DNA of 64,000 nt, from NCBI RefSeq assembly GCF_000299915.1, contig NZ_AMRI01000012.1, positions 1-64,000 on the forward strand, written 5' to 3'. The position numbers and the translations under genes were made by a program. This document shows positions 48,194 to 56,990 of the stretch, piece by piece. Source of the DNA: Gallaecimonas xiamenensis 3-C-1. Its GTDB lineage: Bacteria > Pseudomonadota > Gammaproteobacteria > Enterobacterales > Gallaecimonadaceae. Positions within the stretch are counted from its first letter, which is position 1; each line of letters opens with the position of its first letter. The notes under the pieces are model-generated. The model worked only from the letters and a program-made list of their open reading frames with translations, was not told the DNA's origin and ran no database searches.

Positions 48194-50622
48194 TGGCTCT
48201 CACTCTGCTGGCGTTTCTTGGTAAAGCGGGTGGGCTTGGCATTAGCCGGGTCTTCCGGCCACTCATGCTTGGGATAACGGCCACGCATTTCCTTGCGCAC
48301 TTCACCGTAGCTGCCGGCCCAGAAGCCGGCCAGATCCCGGGTCACCTGCAAGGGCCGGCGGGCCGGCGACAACAGGGCGCAGGTGACGGTGACCCGGCCT
48401 TCGCAGATGGTAGGAGACGCCAATTGACCATAAAGGGCCTGAATCGGCACTGACAGCACCGGCGGCTCCTCCTCCCGGTATTCCAGAGCGAACTGCTGGC
48501 CGGTGGGCACTTCCAGGCGGGTCGGCAACTGGCTGGCCAGCACAGACGGCAAGGGCCAGGGTAACAGCGACTGCAGGGCAGCGAACAAATCCACCTTGGC
48601 CAGGGCCTGTTTGCTGGTGATATTGCCAAGATAGGGCCCCAGCCAGTTTTCCAGTTCGGCCAGCAGGCTGGCATCATCCACCACCGGCCAGGGCTGCTCG
48701 GGCAGCCAGCGGGCGGCACACTGCACCCGGGTCTGCCACTGGCGGCACTGCTCGTCCCAAGGGAGGGCATCGCTGCCCTGGCGGCGTAGCCAGTCGCAAA
48801 GGGCCTTGGTCCTTTCACTTTGGTCCAGCTTGGGCAAGGGCCGGCTGGCCAGCACCAGGGCGCCGTAGCGCTCTTCCTCAACAGCCACCAGCCGCTCACC
48901 GGCCCAGTCCAGCCTGGGTTGCCACTGGATATGGCGCTGGTGCAGGGCCCGCCAGTCCGCTTCATCTACAGGGGCGGCCTGGCGAATAAGGGCGTCGCCC
49001 TTGTCACCGCTCATCTGCGCCACCACCAGCCAGGGGCTGCCCCAGAGCCTGTCTCCTTCGGCCAGCACCGCGCCCCGGCCCATGGCCAGGCGATAGCGGC
49101 CAGGCGCCACCTGCTGGGCAATGCGTTCGGGGTAGGCCAGGCTCAAGATGGCGCCCAAAGACCAGGCAGCACCGCCCTGCCCTTTTAGCTGGCGTTGGTA
49201 GCGCTCGGCCTGGCGGCGGATGGGATGCTGGCCCAGGGCCGACAGGCGGCTGGCCAGATCGCTGTCCCAGTGGCCCATGGGATCGCGCTCTTCCAAAAGG
49301 GCGGCCAGCAGGCAGGCCTCCTTGAGGCTGGCGCTGGCCTCAGAGGCCACCCGGGTCAGCATGTGGGCCAGCCTGGGATGGCAACCGAGCCGGCCCATGG
49401 CCTTGCCGGCGGCGGTGATCTTGCCGCCCTGCACCGCATCAAGCTGGTCCAACAACGTCTGGGCGTCACGCCAGGGGCGTGGCGGCGGCAGGTCCAGCCA
49501 GCGCAGTTCCGCCGGCTGGGCTATGCCCCACAGGGCCAGTTCCAAGGCCAGGGGACCGAGATCTGCTTCCATGATCTCTGCCGGGGTTTGGACCACCAGG
49601 CTCTGCTGCTGGCTTTCCCCCCACAGACGGATGGCAATGCCCGGCGCCAGACGCCCGGCCCGGCCGGCCCGCTGGGTAGCGGAAGCCTGGGAGATGCGGC
49701 ACAGCTTGAGCTGGCTCATGCCGGTGGCACTGTCCAGCACAGGGCGGCGGCACCAGCCGCTGTCCACCACCACCCGCACCCCTTCGATGGTCAGGGAGGT
49801 CTCGGCAATGGGGGTGGCCAGCACCAGTTTGCGCTGGCCCTGGGCCGGCGGCGCTATGGCGGCATCTTGCAGGGCCTTGTCTAGATCGCCATAGAGGGGG
49901 TAGAGGCTGACATCCGCCGGCAACCGCCCTTCCAGGCGTTCGGCCAGGCGGCGTATCTCACCGCCACCCGGTAGAAATACCAACATGGAGCCGGGCTCAC
50001 CGGCCAAGGCATTGAGCACCACCGACTCGCACAGGCCCACCCAGGGCTGGTTGGCCTTGGGGGCCTGGTAGCGCACCTCCACCGGGAAGCTGCGCCCTTC
50101 GCTCTTAAGGCTGGCGCAGGGGCTGAGGAAGGCCTTGAGGCGCTCCCCGTCCAGGGTGGCAGACATCACCAGGATCTTAAGATCGTCCCGCAGCCCCTCC
50201 TGAACGTCCAGGATCAGGGCCAGAGCCAGATCCCCAAACAAATTGCGCTCGTGGAATTCGTCGAAGATGACCAGGCTGACCCCGGCCAACTCCGGGTCCT
50301 GCTGCAAGCGGCGAACCAGTATTCCCTCGGTGACGATCTCAAGCCGAGTAGCTGGCCCCACGGCGCTGTCGGTACGGGTTCGATAGCCAACGGTTTCTCC
50401 CGGTTTCTCCCCCAAACGGGCAGCCAAGTAACGGGCCAGGCTGCGGGCAGCCAGGCGCCGTGGTTCAAGCATAATGATGCGGCCTTCAAGCTCCTTAAGC
50501 AGCGCTAAAGGGACCTGGGTTGATTTACCGGCGCCGGGGGGAGCTTCAAGGATCACGCGGTCATGGCGGGCCAGGTCTGTGACCAATTGCGCCAGTACCT
50601 CGTCCACAGGCAGGGAATGCAA
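48190..50622 (-). CDS. hrpB: ATP-dependent helicase HrpB
   Basis: 810 aa DEAH-type RNA helicase-like protein. Walker A APPGAGKSTQVPLALL, motif Ia EPRRLAARSLAR, DEFH box (IFDEFHERN), SATLDG (motif III), and the helicase C-terminal QRAGRAGRLAPG (motif VI). A C-terminal HrpB domain completes the family length (about 810 aa). Cellular role is poorly defined; it is cytoplasmic. The neighbours mrcB and thpR match E. coli. Divergent from thpR with a 40-base gap. Confidence 0.94.
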   Translation of the reverse strand: MHSLPVDEVLAQLVTDLARHDRVILEAPPGAGKSTQVPLALLKELEGRIIMLEPRRLAARSLARYLAARLGEKPGETVGYRTRTDSAVGPATRLEIVTEGILVRRLQQDPELAGVSLVIFDEFHERNLFGDLALALILDVQEGLRDDLKILVMSATLDGERLKAFLSPCASLKSEGRSFPVEVRYQAPKANQPWVGLCESVVLNALAGEPGSMLVFLPGGGEIRRLAERLEGRLPADVSLYPLYGDLDKALQDAAIAPPAQGQRKLVLATPIAETSLTIEGVRVVVDSGWCRRPVLDSATGMSQLKLCRISQASATQRAGRAGRLAPGIAIRLWGESQQQSLVVQTPAEIMEADLGPLALELALWGIAQPAELRWLDLPPPRPWRDAQTLLDQLDAVQGGKITAAGKAMGRLGCHPRLAHMLTRVASEASASLKEACLLAALLEERDPMGHWDSDLASRLSALGQHPIRRQAERYQRQLKGQGGAAWSLGAILSLAYPERIAQQVAPGRYRLAMGRGAVLAEGDRLWGSPWLVVAQMSGDKGDALIRQAAPVDEADWRALHQRHIQWQPRLDWAGERLVAVEEERYGALVLASRPLPKLDQSERTKALCDWLRRQGSDALPWDEQCRQWQTRVQCAARWLPEQPWPVVDDASLLAELENWLGPYLGNITSKQALAKVDLFAALQSLLPWPLPSVLASQLPTRLEVPTGQQFALEYREEEPPVLSVPIQALYGQLASPTICEGRVTVTCALLSPARRPLQVTRDLAGFWAGSYGEVRKEMRGRYPKHEWPEDPANAKPTRFTKKRQQSESQ

Positions 50623-50662
50623 GGCCGAACTTCCTCAATGAAAGGGGAAGCGGCAGTGTAAC

Positions 50663-51166
50663 ATGATGAGCATGAGACTATTTTTCGGCATTGCCCTGGA
50701 CAGGGCCGACAGCGAGCAGGTGCAGCAGTGGAGCCGGGCAGCCCTTGGCCATCTGCCCAAGGCGGTGCCGGCCCGCAACTATCACCTGACCCTGGCCTTT
50801 ATGGGGGAGCTGCCCCAGGGTCATTTGGAGCAAGCCCTTGCCGGGGCCGCCGCCCTGCCCTTCAGTCCCTTTTCCCTGACCCTGGACAGTTTCGGCCAAT
50901 GGCCACGCAGCGGCATCAGCTTTCTGGCCCCCAGCCAGCCGCCAGCGCCCTTGCTGGCCTTGGCTACCGCCCTGCAGCAGCTCAGCTGCGACCTGGGGGG
51001 CTTTTGTGACAAGCGCCGCTACCAGCCGCACCTGACCTTGGCCAGGGCCCAGCACCAGCCCCTGGTGCCGCGCCTGGCGCCACCGGCCCTGACCCTGTCG
51101 GTGACCGGCTTTGACCTCTTCCATTCAGACCAGGGGCGTTACCTGTCGGTGGCCAACTTCGGCTGA
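50663..51166 (+). CDS. thpR: RNA 2',3'-cyclic phosphodiesterase
   Basis: 167 aa member of the 2H phosphoesterase family. The two HxTx motifs are YHLTLAFMG and PHLTLARAQ. It opens 2',3'-cyclic phosphate ends of RNA (formerly called 2'-5' RNA ligase, LigT). Three in-frame ATGs (50663, 50666, 50672) precede RLFFGIAL and no clear ribosome site decides between them. Its 3' end overlaps the tail of the convergent transporter gene by 28 bases. The place next to hrpB is as in E. coli. Confidence 0.9.
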   Translation: MMSMRLFFGIALDRADSEQVQQWSRAALGHLPKAVPARNYHLTLAFMGELPQGHLEQALAGAAALPFSPFSLTLDSFGQWPRSGISFLAPSQPPAPLLALATALQQLSCDLGGFCDKRRYQPHLTLARAQHQPLVPRLAPPALTLSVTGFDLFHSDQGRYLSVANFG

Positions 51167-52293
51167 GCCGAGTCGGCCAGCAGAGCCAGTGCGCCGTCCC
51201 CTGTAACGTTACAGGCGGTACCGAAGCTGTCCTGGGCCAGATACAGGGCAATCATCAGCGCCAGGTTGGCTTCGCTGAAGCCCAACATGGAGGACAGCAA
51301 GCCCAGGGCCGCCATTACCGCTCCACCCGGTGCGCCGGGGGCCGCAATCATGGTTACCCCCAACATCAGGATAAAGCCCAGCATGGTGCCCAAGTCGGGA
51401 ATACCCAGTTCAGGGTTGAGCAGCATCACCGCCGTGGTGCAGCTGACCAGGGTAATAGTGGAACCGGACAGGTGGATGTTGGCCAGCAGCGGCATGGCAA
51501 AATCGGCCACCGGCTCGGATACACCGTTCTTCTTGGCCTGGCGCAAGGCCACCGGGATAGTGGCGGCGCTGGACATGGTGCCGATGGCCGTCACATAGGC
51601 CGGCACCATGGTTTTGAGCAGCAGCAGCCCAGAGCGCCCCCGGACTGCCCCCGTCGCCCCGTAGAGCACCGCCAGCCAAAGCCAGTGCAGCATCACCGCC
51701 ATCACCAGCACCAGGCCGAAAGTCTGCAAGGTTGACCATACCTTGCCTTCGAAGGTCATCTGGGCGAACTCACCGGCAATATAGAATGGCAGGGCCGGGA
51801 TAATGAGATTGGCCAGCAGTTTTTCCACCACCCCCTTGCCGTCTTCCAGCACCTGGCGCAAGGCCGACTCACGACCGGCCAGGGCCAGGCCCAGCACAAA
51901 GGCCAGCACCAGGGCCGTCATCACCGCCATGGGGGCAGGAATAGCCAGGGTGAAAAAGGGCGTCAGCTGCTGGCCGGTATCGCCAGCCAACTGATGGGGA
52001 CTGACCAAGATGGGCAACACGTAGCGCGCCACCAGGAAGGCCAGGGTACCGGCCAGCAAGGTTGAACCATAGGCCAGGCCCAGGGTCCGCCCCAATAACC
52101 TGCCCGACCCGGCCGGCAGGCTGGCGATGCCAGAGCTGATATAGAACAGCAATATCAAGGGCACCGAAAAGCCGATCAGCTCACCCACTATGGCTTTCAC
52201 CGTCATCAACAACCTGACCAACAACTCCGGCGCCAGCAGGCCGCAAAGCACCCCGAAAGCCAAGCCGATCAGCAAACGTACTACCAAATTCAT
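51139..52293 (-). CDS. DAACS-family (sodium:dicarboxylate/amino acid) symporter
   Basis: 384 aa with about eight spans and two re-entrant hairpins. The serine-rich hairpin motif appears as TMSSAATIPV, and the usual NMDGT segment of the second hairpin is replaced by NIHLSGSTI, so substrate preference cannot be inferred. The family takes up glutamate, dicarboxylates or serine/threonine with Na+. Slightly shorter than typical members (about 410-430 aa). It is inserted between thpR and sfsA relative to E. coli. The first 28 codons are strongly hydrophobic (MNLVVRLLIGLAFGVL). Confidence 0.85.
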   Translation of the reverse strand: MNLVVRLLIGLAFGVLCGLLAPELLVRLLMTVKAIVGELIGFSVPLILLFYISSGIASLPAGSGRLLGRTLGLAYGSTLLAGTLAFLVARYVLPILVSPHQLAGDTGQQLTPFFTLAIPAPMAVMTALVLAFVLGLALAGRESALRQVLEDGKGVVEKLLANLIIPALPFYIAGEFAQMTFEGKVWSTLQTFGLVLVMAVMLHWLWLAVLYGATGAVRGRSGLLLLKTMVPAYVTAIGTMSSAATIPVALRQAKKNGVSEPVADFAMPLLANIHLSGSTITLVSCTTAVMLLNPELGIPDLGTMLGFILMLGVTMIAAPGAPGGAVMAALGLLSSMLGFSEANLALMIALYLAQDSFGTACNVTGDGALALLADSAQPKLATDR

Positions 52294-52316
52294 CCATCAC
52301 CTGCCGATTAAAACAA

Positions 52317-52340
52317 CAACGCCTCCCGAAGGAGGCGTCA
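52317..52340 (-). terminator. Intrinsic terminator of the S9 peptidase gene
   Basis: ACGCCTCC-CGAA-GGAGGCGT stem (52319-52338); read leftward it is followed by TGTTGTTTT. It lies about 38 bases after the peptidase stop. Confidence 0.6.
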
Positions 52341-52376
52341 CAGCTTGGCCTAAAGCGACCTTTCAAACAAGCCCGA

Positions 52377-54347
52377 TCACTGGCCTATGTGCTTATCCAG
52401 GAAAGTGAGTACCCGCTTGTAGAGTTCCTGGTTATGCTCTGGCAGGTAAAACCCGTGCCCCTCATTGGGCTCTACATACCACTCGTAGGGCTTACCTGCC
52501 GCCTCCATGGCATCGCGCAGGGCTTCGGAGTGCTCTATAGGAGCAATTTCATCCTTACCACCGGCTACGATCAGCACCGGCGCCTTAAGCTTGGCCACCT
52601 GGTACCGAGGCGACTGGGCCCGCAATTCTGCTTCGCTATCTGGCAAGACTTTCTTGCGGAAGTTGTCAGAGCCCAAGCCACGGTAAGCGCCTGGATGGCT
52701 GGATAGCATTTCCAGGTCATAGACTCCCACATAACCCACGGCGCAGCGGTACAGATCAGGTTCGCGCTCGGCGCTCATCACCGCCGCATAGCCACCATAG
52801 GATCCACCCATGGAACAGACTCTGTTTTTATCAACGATCCCCTGGCCGATAAGGTAGTTAACCCCATCGGTCATATCGTCGATCATGCTGGTGCCCCATT
52901 TCTTATAGCCCGCAGCCATGAAATCACTGCCAAAGCCACCTGACCCACGAAAGTTTGGCTGGAAGACAGCGTAACCACGGCTGGCAAGGACCTGTACGGA
53001 AGGGTCATAGCCCCATTCATCACGGACACCATGGGGGCCGCCGTGAGGCATCATTACCAGCGGTAAGTCTTTGTTTTTGCCTTTGGGTAGCGTCAAATAG
53101 CCGTGTATGGTTTTGCCATCCCGGGCCTGATAGGAAATGGGCCGGACCTTGGCAAGCAACTTAGAGTCAAGCCAGGGCATTGCGCTCAGCAGGAAAGTGA
53201 CTTGCTTGCTTTCTCGATTGAACAGATAAAACTGACCGGGCTCATTATCCGCATATACGGCGATGACCATTTCCCGCATATCGCGGGTTGCAGACGTGAT
53301 GCTGACCGCCTTGTCAGGGAAAGCCGCAATCAAACCTTTGTAATCCGATACGTAGTCTTGATCGTTTGCCGAGTCAAAGAACACCTGCTCTGGTTTTCCC
53401 GAATTCCAAGTCGCACCGATAACCTGTCGCTCACCCTCACTGTCGATAGCGATGATAGGTGAGACATCTACATCATCCCGCTGATACAGCTTGGTTTTCT
53501 TACCAGTACTGGTATCGAGGACAACAATGCCCGCAGTGTCGCCGGCAGAGCCGCCCTGGGTACTGGCGATCACCCTCTTGTTGTCTTTGAAAAAGGCAAT
53601 GGGCATAAGGCCTTCGCCTTTTTCTTCACTGAAACGCGCCAATTCACGCCAGTCATCATCAGCACTGTCACGATAGATGACGACGTTTTCATTCCCCTTC
53701 TTCAAATCGGCACCGACAGCAAATCGCACCTGTCCTTTATTGTCCGCCAACACATTGAAGCCCTTGACTGGCGGTTTGGTCACCTTGATCAGACGACCAG
53801 AGTAGATATTGAGGCGATAGACGGTGGGATAAGACGCATCTTTCAGGCCAAACGGCTGAGTAGCCAGTAGCACTTCATCATCATTGCCTTTGAGGAAGCT
53901 GATGATCTGTGATCCGGCATAAGTTTTCTGCCGTTCGCCTCTGGGGCCGAAGATCATCATCTTTTTACTGCCATCAGCATTCATGGCGAACAAATCACCG
54001 GTTCCTGCTGGCCGATCGAATGAACCCAACTGGCGCGTGATCGTCATGATCAAGCGTTCGTTATTCGCCCAGTAGAATGAGCCAAGGGAATCCTGCCCGT
54101 TGAACTGCATGACCGAAGCAATACCGAGATCCCTTTCCCCGCGCTTAAGCACGGCCAACCCCATATTGCCTTCATCATTCTGGATCTTGGCGGCCAAATA
54201 ACTGCCGTCAGGCGAGATCTTGATCTCTTGGAATTTCGGGTGGCTGGCAAAGTCAGCCAGAGGAATGTCGGAGGGTAACGCTTCAGCAGCCAAGGTCAGG
54301 CAGGGAAGCAACGACAGCAGGAACAACCACGTCCTTGTCATAATCAT
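52377..54347 (-). CDS. Secreted S9-family prolyl oligopeptidase-type peptidase
   Basis: 656 aa with a Sec signal peptide (MIMTRTWLFLLSLLPCLTLA, cleavage near LAAEA). An N-terminal beta-propeller (about residues 25-390) precedes an alpha/beta hydrolase domain with nucleophile Ser in GGSYGGY, Asp in GGKDEIAP and His in NEGHGFYLP. It cleaves oligopeptides, possibly as a dipeptidyl peptidase, in the periplasm. Base composition is visibly lower in GC than both neighbours (29/60 in line 53881-53940 versus 41/60 in line 54781-54840), suggesting later acquisition. AGGA sits four bases before the first ATG. Confidence 0.92.
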   Translation of the reverse strand: MIMTRTWLFLLSLLPCLTLAAEALPSDIPLADFASHPKFQEIKISPDGSYLAAKIQNDEGNMGLAVLKRGERDLGIASVMQFNGQDSLGSFYWANNERLIMTITRQLGSFDRPAGTGDLFAMNADGSKKMMIFGPRGERQKTYAGSQIISFLKGNDDEVLLATQPFGLKDASYPTVYRLNIYSGRLIKVTKPPVKGFNVLADNKGQVRFAVGADLKKGNENVVIYRDSADDDWRELARFSEEKGEGLMPIAFFKDNKRVIASTQGGSAGDTAGIVVLDTSTGKKTKLYQRDDVDVSPIIAIDSEGERQVIGATWNSGKPEQVFFDSANDQDYVSDYKGLIAAFPDKAVSITSATRDMREMVIAVYADNEPGQFYLFNRESKQVTFLLSAMPWLDSKLLAKVRPISYQARDGKTIHGYLTLPKGKNKDLPLVMMPHGGPHGVRDEWGYDPSVQVLASRGYAVFQPNFRGSGGFGSDFMAAGYKKWGTSMIDDMTDGVNYLIGQGIVDKNRVCSMGGSYGGYAAVMSAEREPDLYRCAVGYVGVYDLEMLSSHPGAYRGLGSDNFRKKVLPDSEAELRAQSPRYQVAKLKAPVLIVAGGKDEIAPIEHSEALRDAMEAAGKPYEWYVEPNEGHGFYLPEHNQELYKRVLTFLDKHIGQ

Positions 54348-54361
54348 TAAATCCTAGATAT

Positions 54362-54389
54362 AAAAAAGAGGGCTTAAGCCCTCTTTTTT
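54362..54389. terminator. Bidirectional-looking terminator between pepB and the S9 peptidase gene
   Basis: AAAAAAGAGGGCTT and its exact complement form a 28-base perfect palindrome with A6 and T6 ends. It ends 14 bases before the peptidase start codon, leaving no visible room for a separate promoter. Confidence 0.85.
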
Positions 54390-54403
54390 AACATCGTTGC
54401 AAC

Positions 54404-55672
54404 TCAGGTCAAGTCCAACAAGCTGCGGGCTATGGTGCGGATACCCCGCGCCGTGGCACCGGCCGACCAGAGGCCGTTCTCGTTGTTGTTAAAACAGGCG
54501 GCCAAATCCAGGTGTACCCAGCCTTGCCCCTGGTCACGCACAAAGCGGGACAGGAAGCCGGCGGCATTGGACGCGCCACCGGCACCGCCACCTTTAACCG
54601 GTCGGCTGTTGGCGGTGTCAGCGTAGGCACTGGGGCACTCGAACTGGTGGAAGGGCTCCAAGGGCAGCGGCCAGGCTGGCTCGTCTTCGGCATTGGCAAT
54701 GGCGTTAACCTTGGCGGCCATCTCCCGGTCCAGGGCAAAGAGGGCGTTGTAGCTGCTGCCCACGGCGGTAACGGCGGCGCCGGTGAGGGTGGCGGCATCG
54801 ATGATAAGCGGCGCACCGGACTCGCTGGCCACCAACAGGCCGTCGGCCAATACCAGGCGGCCTTCGGCGTCGGTGTTGACGATCTCGACTGTGGTGCCGT
54901 TCTTATAAGTCAGCACGTCACCTAGCTTGTAAGCATTGCCGGACACCAGGTTCTCGGCGCAGCAGAGGATCAGCCGCACCCGCTTTTGCAGGCCACGCAG
55001 TATGGACAGGGCCAGGCCACCGGCCACCATGGCGGCGCCGCCCATGTCGGCCTTCATATAGAGCATGCCTTCGGAGGCCTTGATGGAGTAGCCACCTGAG
55101 TCAAAGGTAATGCCCTTGCCCACCAGGGCGGCGGCCACCGGGGTGTCTTCGGTACCGGGGTTATAGTCCAGCACCAGCATCACAGGGGGGCGCTCTGAAC
55201 CTCGGCCCACATTGTATAGGCCGGTCCAGCCGGCATCCTTGAGGGCCTCGCCGGAGATCATCTTATAGCTGACCTTTTCACCACCCAGAGCAGTAATAAA
55301 GGAAGCAGCTTCGGACGCCAGCATCTGGGGAGATTGCTGCTCGGGGCCCTTGTTGGTGATGTCGCGCACCCAGCGGGCTACCTTGAAGCGGGCTTCAAGT
55401 TCAGCGCTGTCACCGGCCCAACGAATTTGCTCGCCGCCCAGGGCGGACATGAAGCCTTCGGCAAAGGCCCACTGCTGCTCCTGGCCGAAACCTTCGCCCA
55501 ACTCGACCTGGGTCAGGCCCTGGCTGCGCAGGCGGCGGCCGGCCTGCTGGATACGGCGGCGCTCGGTGGCGTGGACAGTGGCGCTGCCTTCGTTAAAGCT
55601 CAGCAGGGCATTGGGGCCCCATTGGGCGGCTGCGGTTTGGGCAGACAAATTGACCTTCAACCAATCACTCAT
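54404..55672 (-). CDS. pepB: M17 leucyl-type aminopeptidase, PepB
   Basis: 422 aa from the ATG six bases after AAGGAG; a much longer in-frame start that overlaps sfsA is rejected. The di-metal catalytic motif NTDAEGRLVLADGL is present, with KGITFDSGG and LYMKADMGGAAMV holding further ligands. The length and N-terminus (MSDWLKVNLS) fit the peptidase B branch rather than the longer PepA. It trims N-terminal residues from peptides in the cytosol. It is divergent from sfsA. Confidence 0.88.
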   Translation of the reverse strand: MSDWLKVNLSAQTAAAQWGPNALLSFNEGSATVHATERRRIQQAGRRLRSQGLTQVELGEGFGQEQQWAFAEGFMSALGGEQIRWAGDSAELEARFKVARWVRDITNKGPEQQSPQMLASEAASFITALGGEKVSYKMISGEALKDAGWTGLYNVGRGSERPPVMLVLDYNPGTEDTPVAAALVGKGITFDSGGYSIKASEGMLYMKADMGGAAMVAGGLALSILRGLQKRVRLILCCAENLVSGNAYKLGDVLTYKNGTTVEIVNTDAEGRLVLADGLLVASESGAPLIIDAATLTGAAVTAVGSSYNALFALDREMAAKVNAIANAEDEPAWPLPLEPFHQFECPSAYADTANSRPVKGGGAGGASNAAGFLSRFVRDQGQGWVHLDLAACFNNNENGLWSAGATARGIRTIARSLLDLT

Positions 55673-55756
55673 CAAAGACTCCTTAGGGACGGCGAATTGG
55701 GGATAAACAAGATAAAGAGCATACACTAGGGGCTTTGGCGAACCCAGAGAGGCCCC

Positions 55757-56452
55757 ATGAAGTTTCAGCCGCCCTTGGAAAGGGCGACCCTTATCCGCCG
55801 TTACAAGCGTTTCTTGGCCGACATCGACAGCCCCCGTGGTGAACTGACCATCCACTGTGCTAACACCGGCGCCATGACCGGCTGTGGCGACAGTGGCGAC
55901 AGCATCTGGTACCGCTACGACCCCAGTCCCAAAAAGAAACTGGTAGGCAGCTGGGAACTGACCGAAAAGGACGGCCACCTGATTTGCATCAATACTGCCA
56001 GGGCCAACAGCCTGGTAAAAGAGGCCCTGGCCGAGGGCAGCATCGAAGAGCTGGCCTGGGCAGACAAGGTGCTGCCTGAACAGGCCGACGGCCATGGCAG
56101 CCGGGTCGACTTCGTACTGGAAGGCCAGGGCCGACGGCTGTGGCTGGAGGTCAAAAGCGTCACCCTGCACCTGGGGGATGGCCTGGGTGCTTTTCCCGAC
56201 GCGAAAAGCCAAAGGGCCCTCAAGCATCTGGACGCTCTGGTCGCCAAGGTGCAGGCAGGCGAGGAAGCTGCACTTTTGTTTACAGTACTGCACACAGGTA
56301 TCGATAAAGTGCAGGCGGCCAGCCACATCGATCCGGCCTATGCTCAAAGGCTTACAGAGGTGGTACAGGCCGGTGTAAAGGTATTGGCCCGCAAGGCCCG
56401 GATCGATAAAGACACAATGGTTCTTGACAGGCCTGTGAAAGTCGTCATCTAG
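55757..56452 (+). CDS. sfsA: Sugar fermentation stimulation protein homologue SfsA
   Basis: 231 aa, typical for SfsA. Landmarks are RRYKRFLADI (N-terminal OB-like region), CANTGAMTGC, and VDFVLEGQGRRLWLEVKSVTL with a restriction-nuclease-like acidic cluster. E. coli SfsA has a nucleic-acid-binding role with unclear physiology. It sits directly upstream of dksA, as in E. coli, and stops 88 bases before it. No signal peptide. Confidence 0.93.
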   Translation: MKFQPPLERATLIRRYKRFLADIDSPRGELTIHCANTGAMTGCGDSGDSIWYRYDPSPKKKLVGSWELTEKDGHLICINTARANSLVKEALAEGSIEELAWADKVLPEQADGHGSRVDFVLEGQGRRLWLEVKSVTLHLGDGLGAFPDAKSQRALKHLDALVAKVQAGEEAALLFTVLHTGIDKVQAASHIDPAYAQRLTEVVQAGVKVLARKARIDKDTMVLDRPVKVVI

Positions 56453-56455
56453 ACG

Positions 56456-56484
56456 TTGTCCTGGCCGGGACTATCTGCTATAGA
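56456..56484 (+). promoter_or_regulatory. dksA promoter with GC-rich discriminator
   Basis: TTGTCC (56456-56461), 17 bases, TATAGA (56479-56484). The -10 is centred in a palindrome, CTATC ... GATAG (56471-56487). The next bases, TAGCCGCC, make a GC-rich discriminator, the feature associated with negative control by ppGpp and DksA. Confidence 0.55.
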
Positions 56485-56540
56485 TAGCCGCCTTAAACGA
56501 GCTGAAGGCTCACATCATCCTGGTGATTAGGAGAGTCAGC

Positions 56541-56990
56541 ATGGCTGAAATCAAAAAGACAAGCTCCCTGGGGGTACTGGCGATTGCCGGCGTGGGGCCT
56601 TATCAAGAGAAGCCAGGCGAAGAGTACATGAGCGAGGGTCAGCTTGCGCATTTTCGCAAGATCCTCGAAGCATGGCGTCGCCAGCTCAGGGAAGAAGTGG
56701 ATCGCACCGTGACCCACATGAAGGATGAAGCAGCCAACTTCGCCGACCCGGCGGACAGGGCCTCCCAGGAGGAGGAGTTCAGTCTGGAGCTGCGCACCCG
56801 CGACCGCGAGCGCAAACTCATCAAGAAGATTGAAAAAACCCTGCAGATCATCGAAGACGGTGACTACGGCTTCTGCGAGTCCTGTGGCGTTGAGATCGGC
56901 ATCCGCCGCCTCGAAGCCCGTCCTACTGCCGAGCTTTGCATCGACTGCAAAACCCTGGCGGAGATCCGCGAGAAGCAAATGGCTGGCTGA
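56541..56990 (+). CDS. dksA: RNA polymerase-binding transcription factor DksA
   Basis: 149 aa. The ATG is placed by AGGAGAG at five bases. The coiled-coil tip has the acidic pair Asp69 and Asp72 in ADPADRA, equivalent to Asp71/Asp74 of E. coli, and the zinc finger uses Cys112, Cys115, Cys133 and Cys136. It binds the RNA polymerase secondary channel and works with ppGpp in the stringent response. The C-terminal 30 residues are nearly identical to E. coli. The stop codon overlaps the gluQ start by one base. Confidence 0.97.
   Translation: MAEIKKTSSLGVLAIAGVGPYQEKPGEEYMSEGQLAHFRKILEAWRRQLREEVDRTVTHMKDEAANFADPADRASQEEEFSLELRTRDRERKLIKKIEKTLQIIEDGDYGFCESCGVEIGIRRLEARPTAELCIDCKTLAEIREKQMAG

Noticed and set aside
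54404-56347. A 647-residue pepB with an N-terminal extension
   Set aside because: The extension lies antisense to sfsA, while the internal ATG has AAGGAG six bases upstream and the family length.
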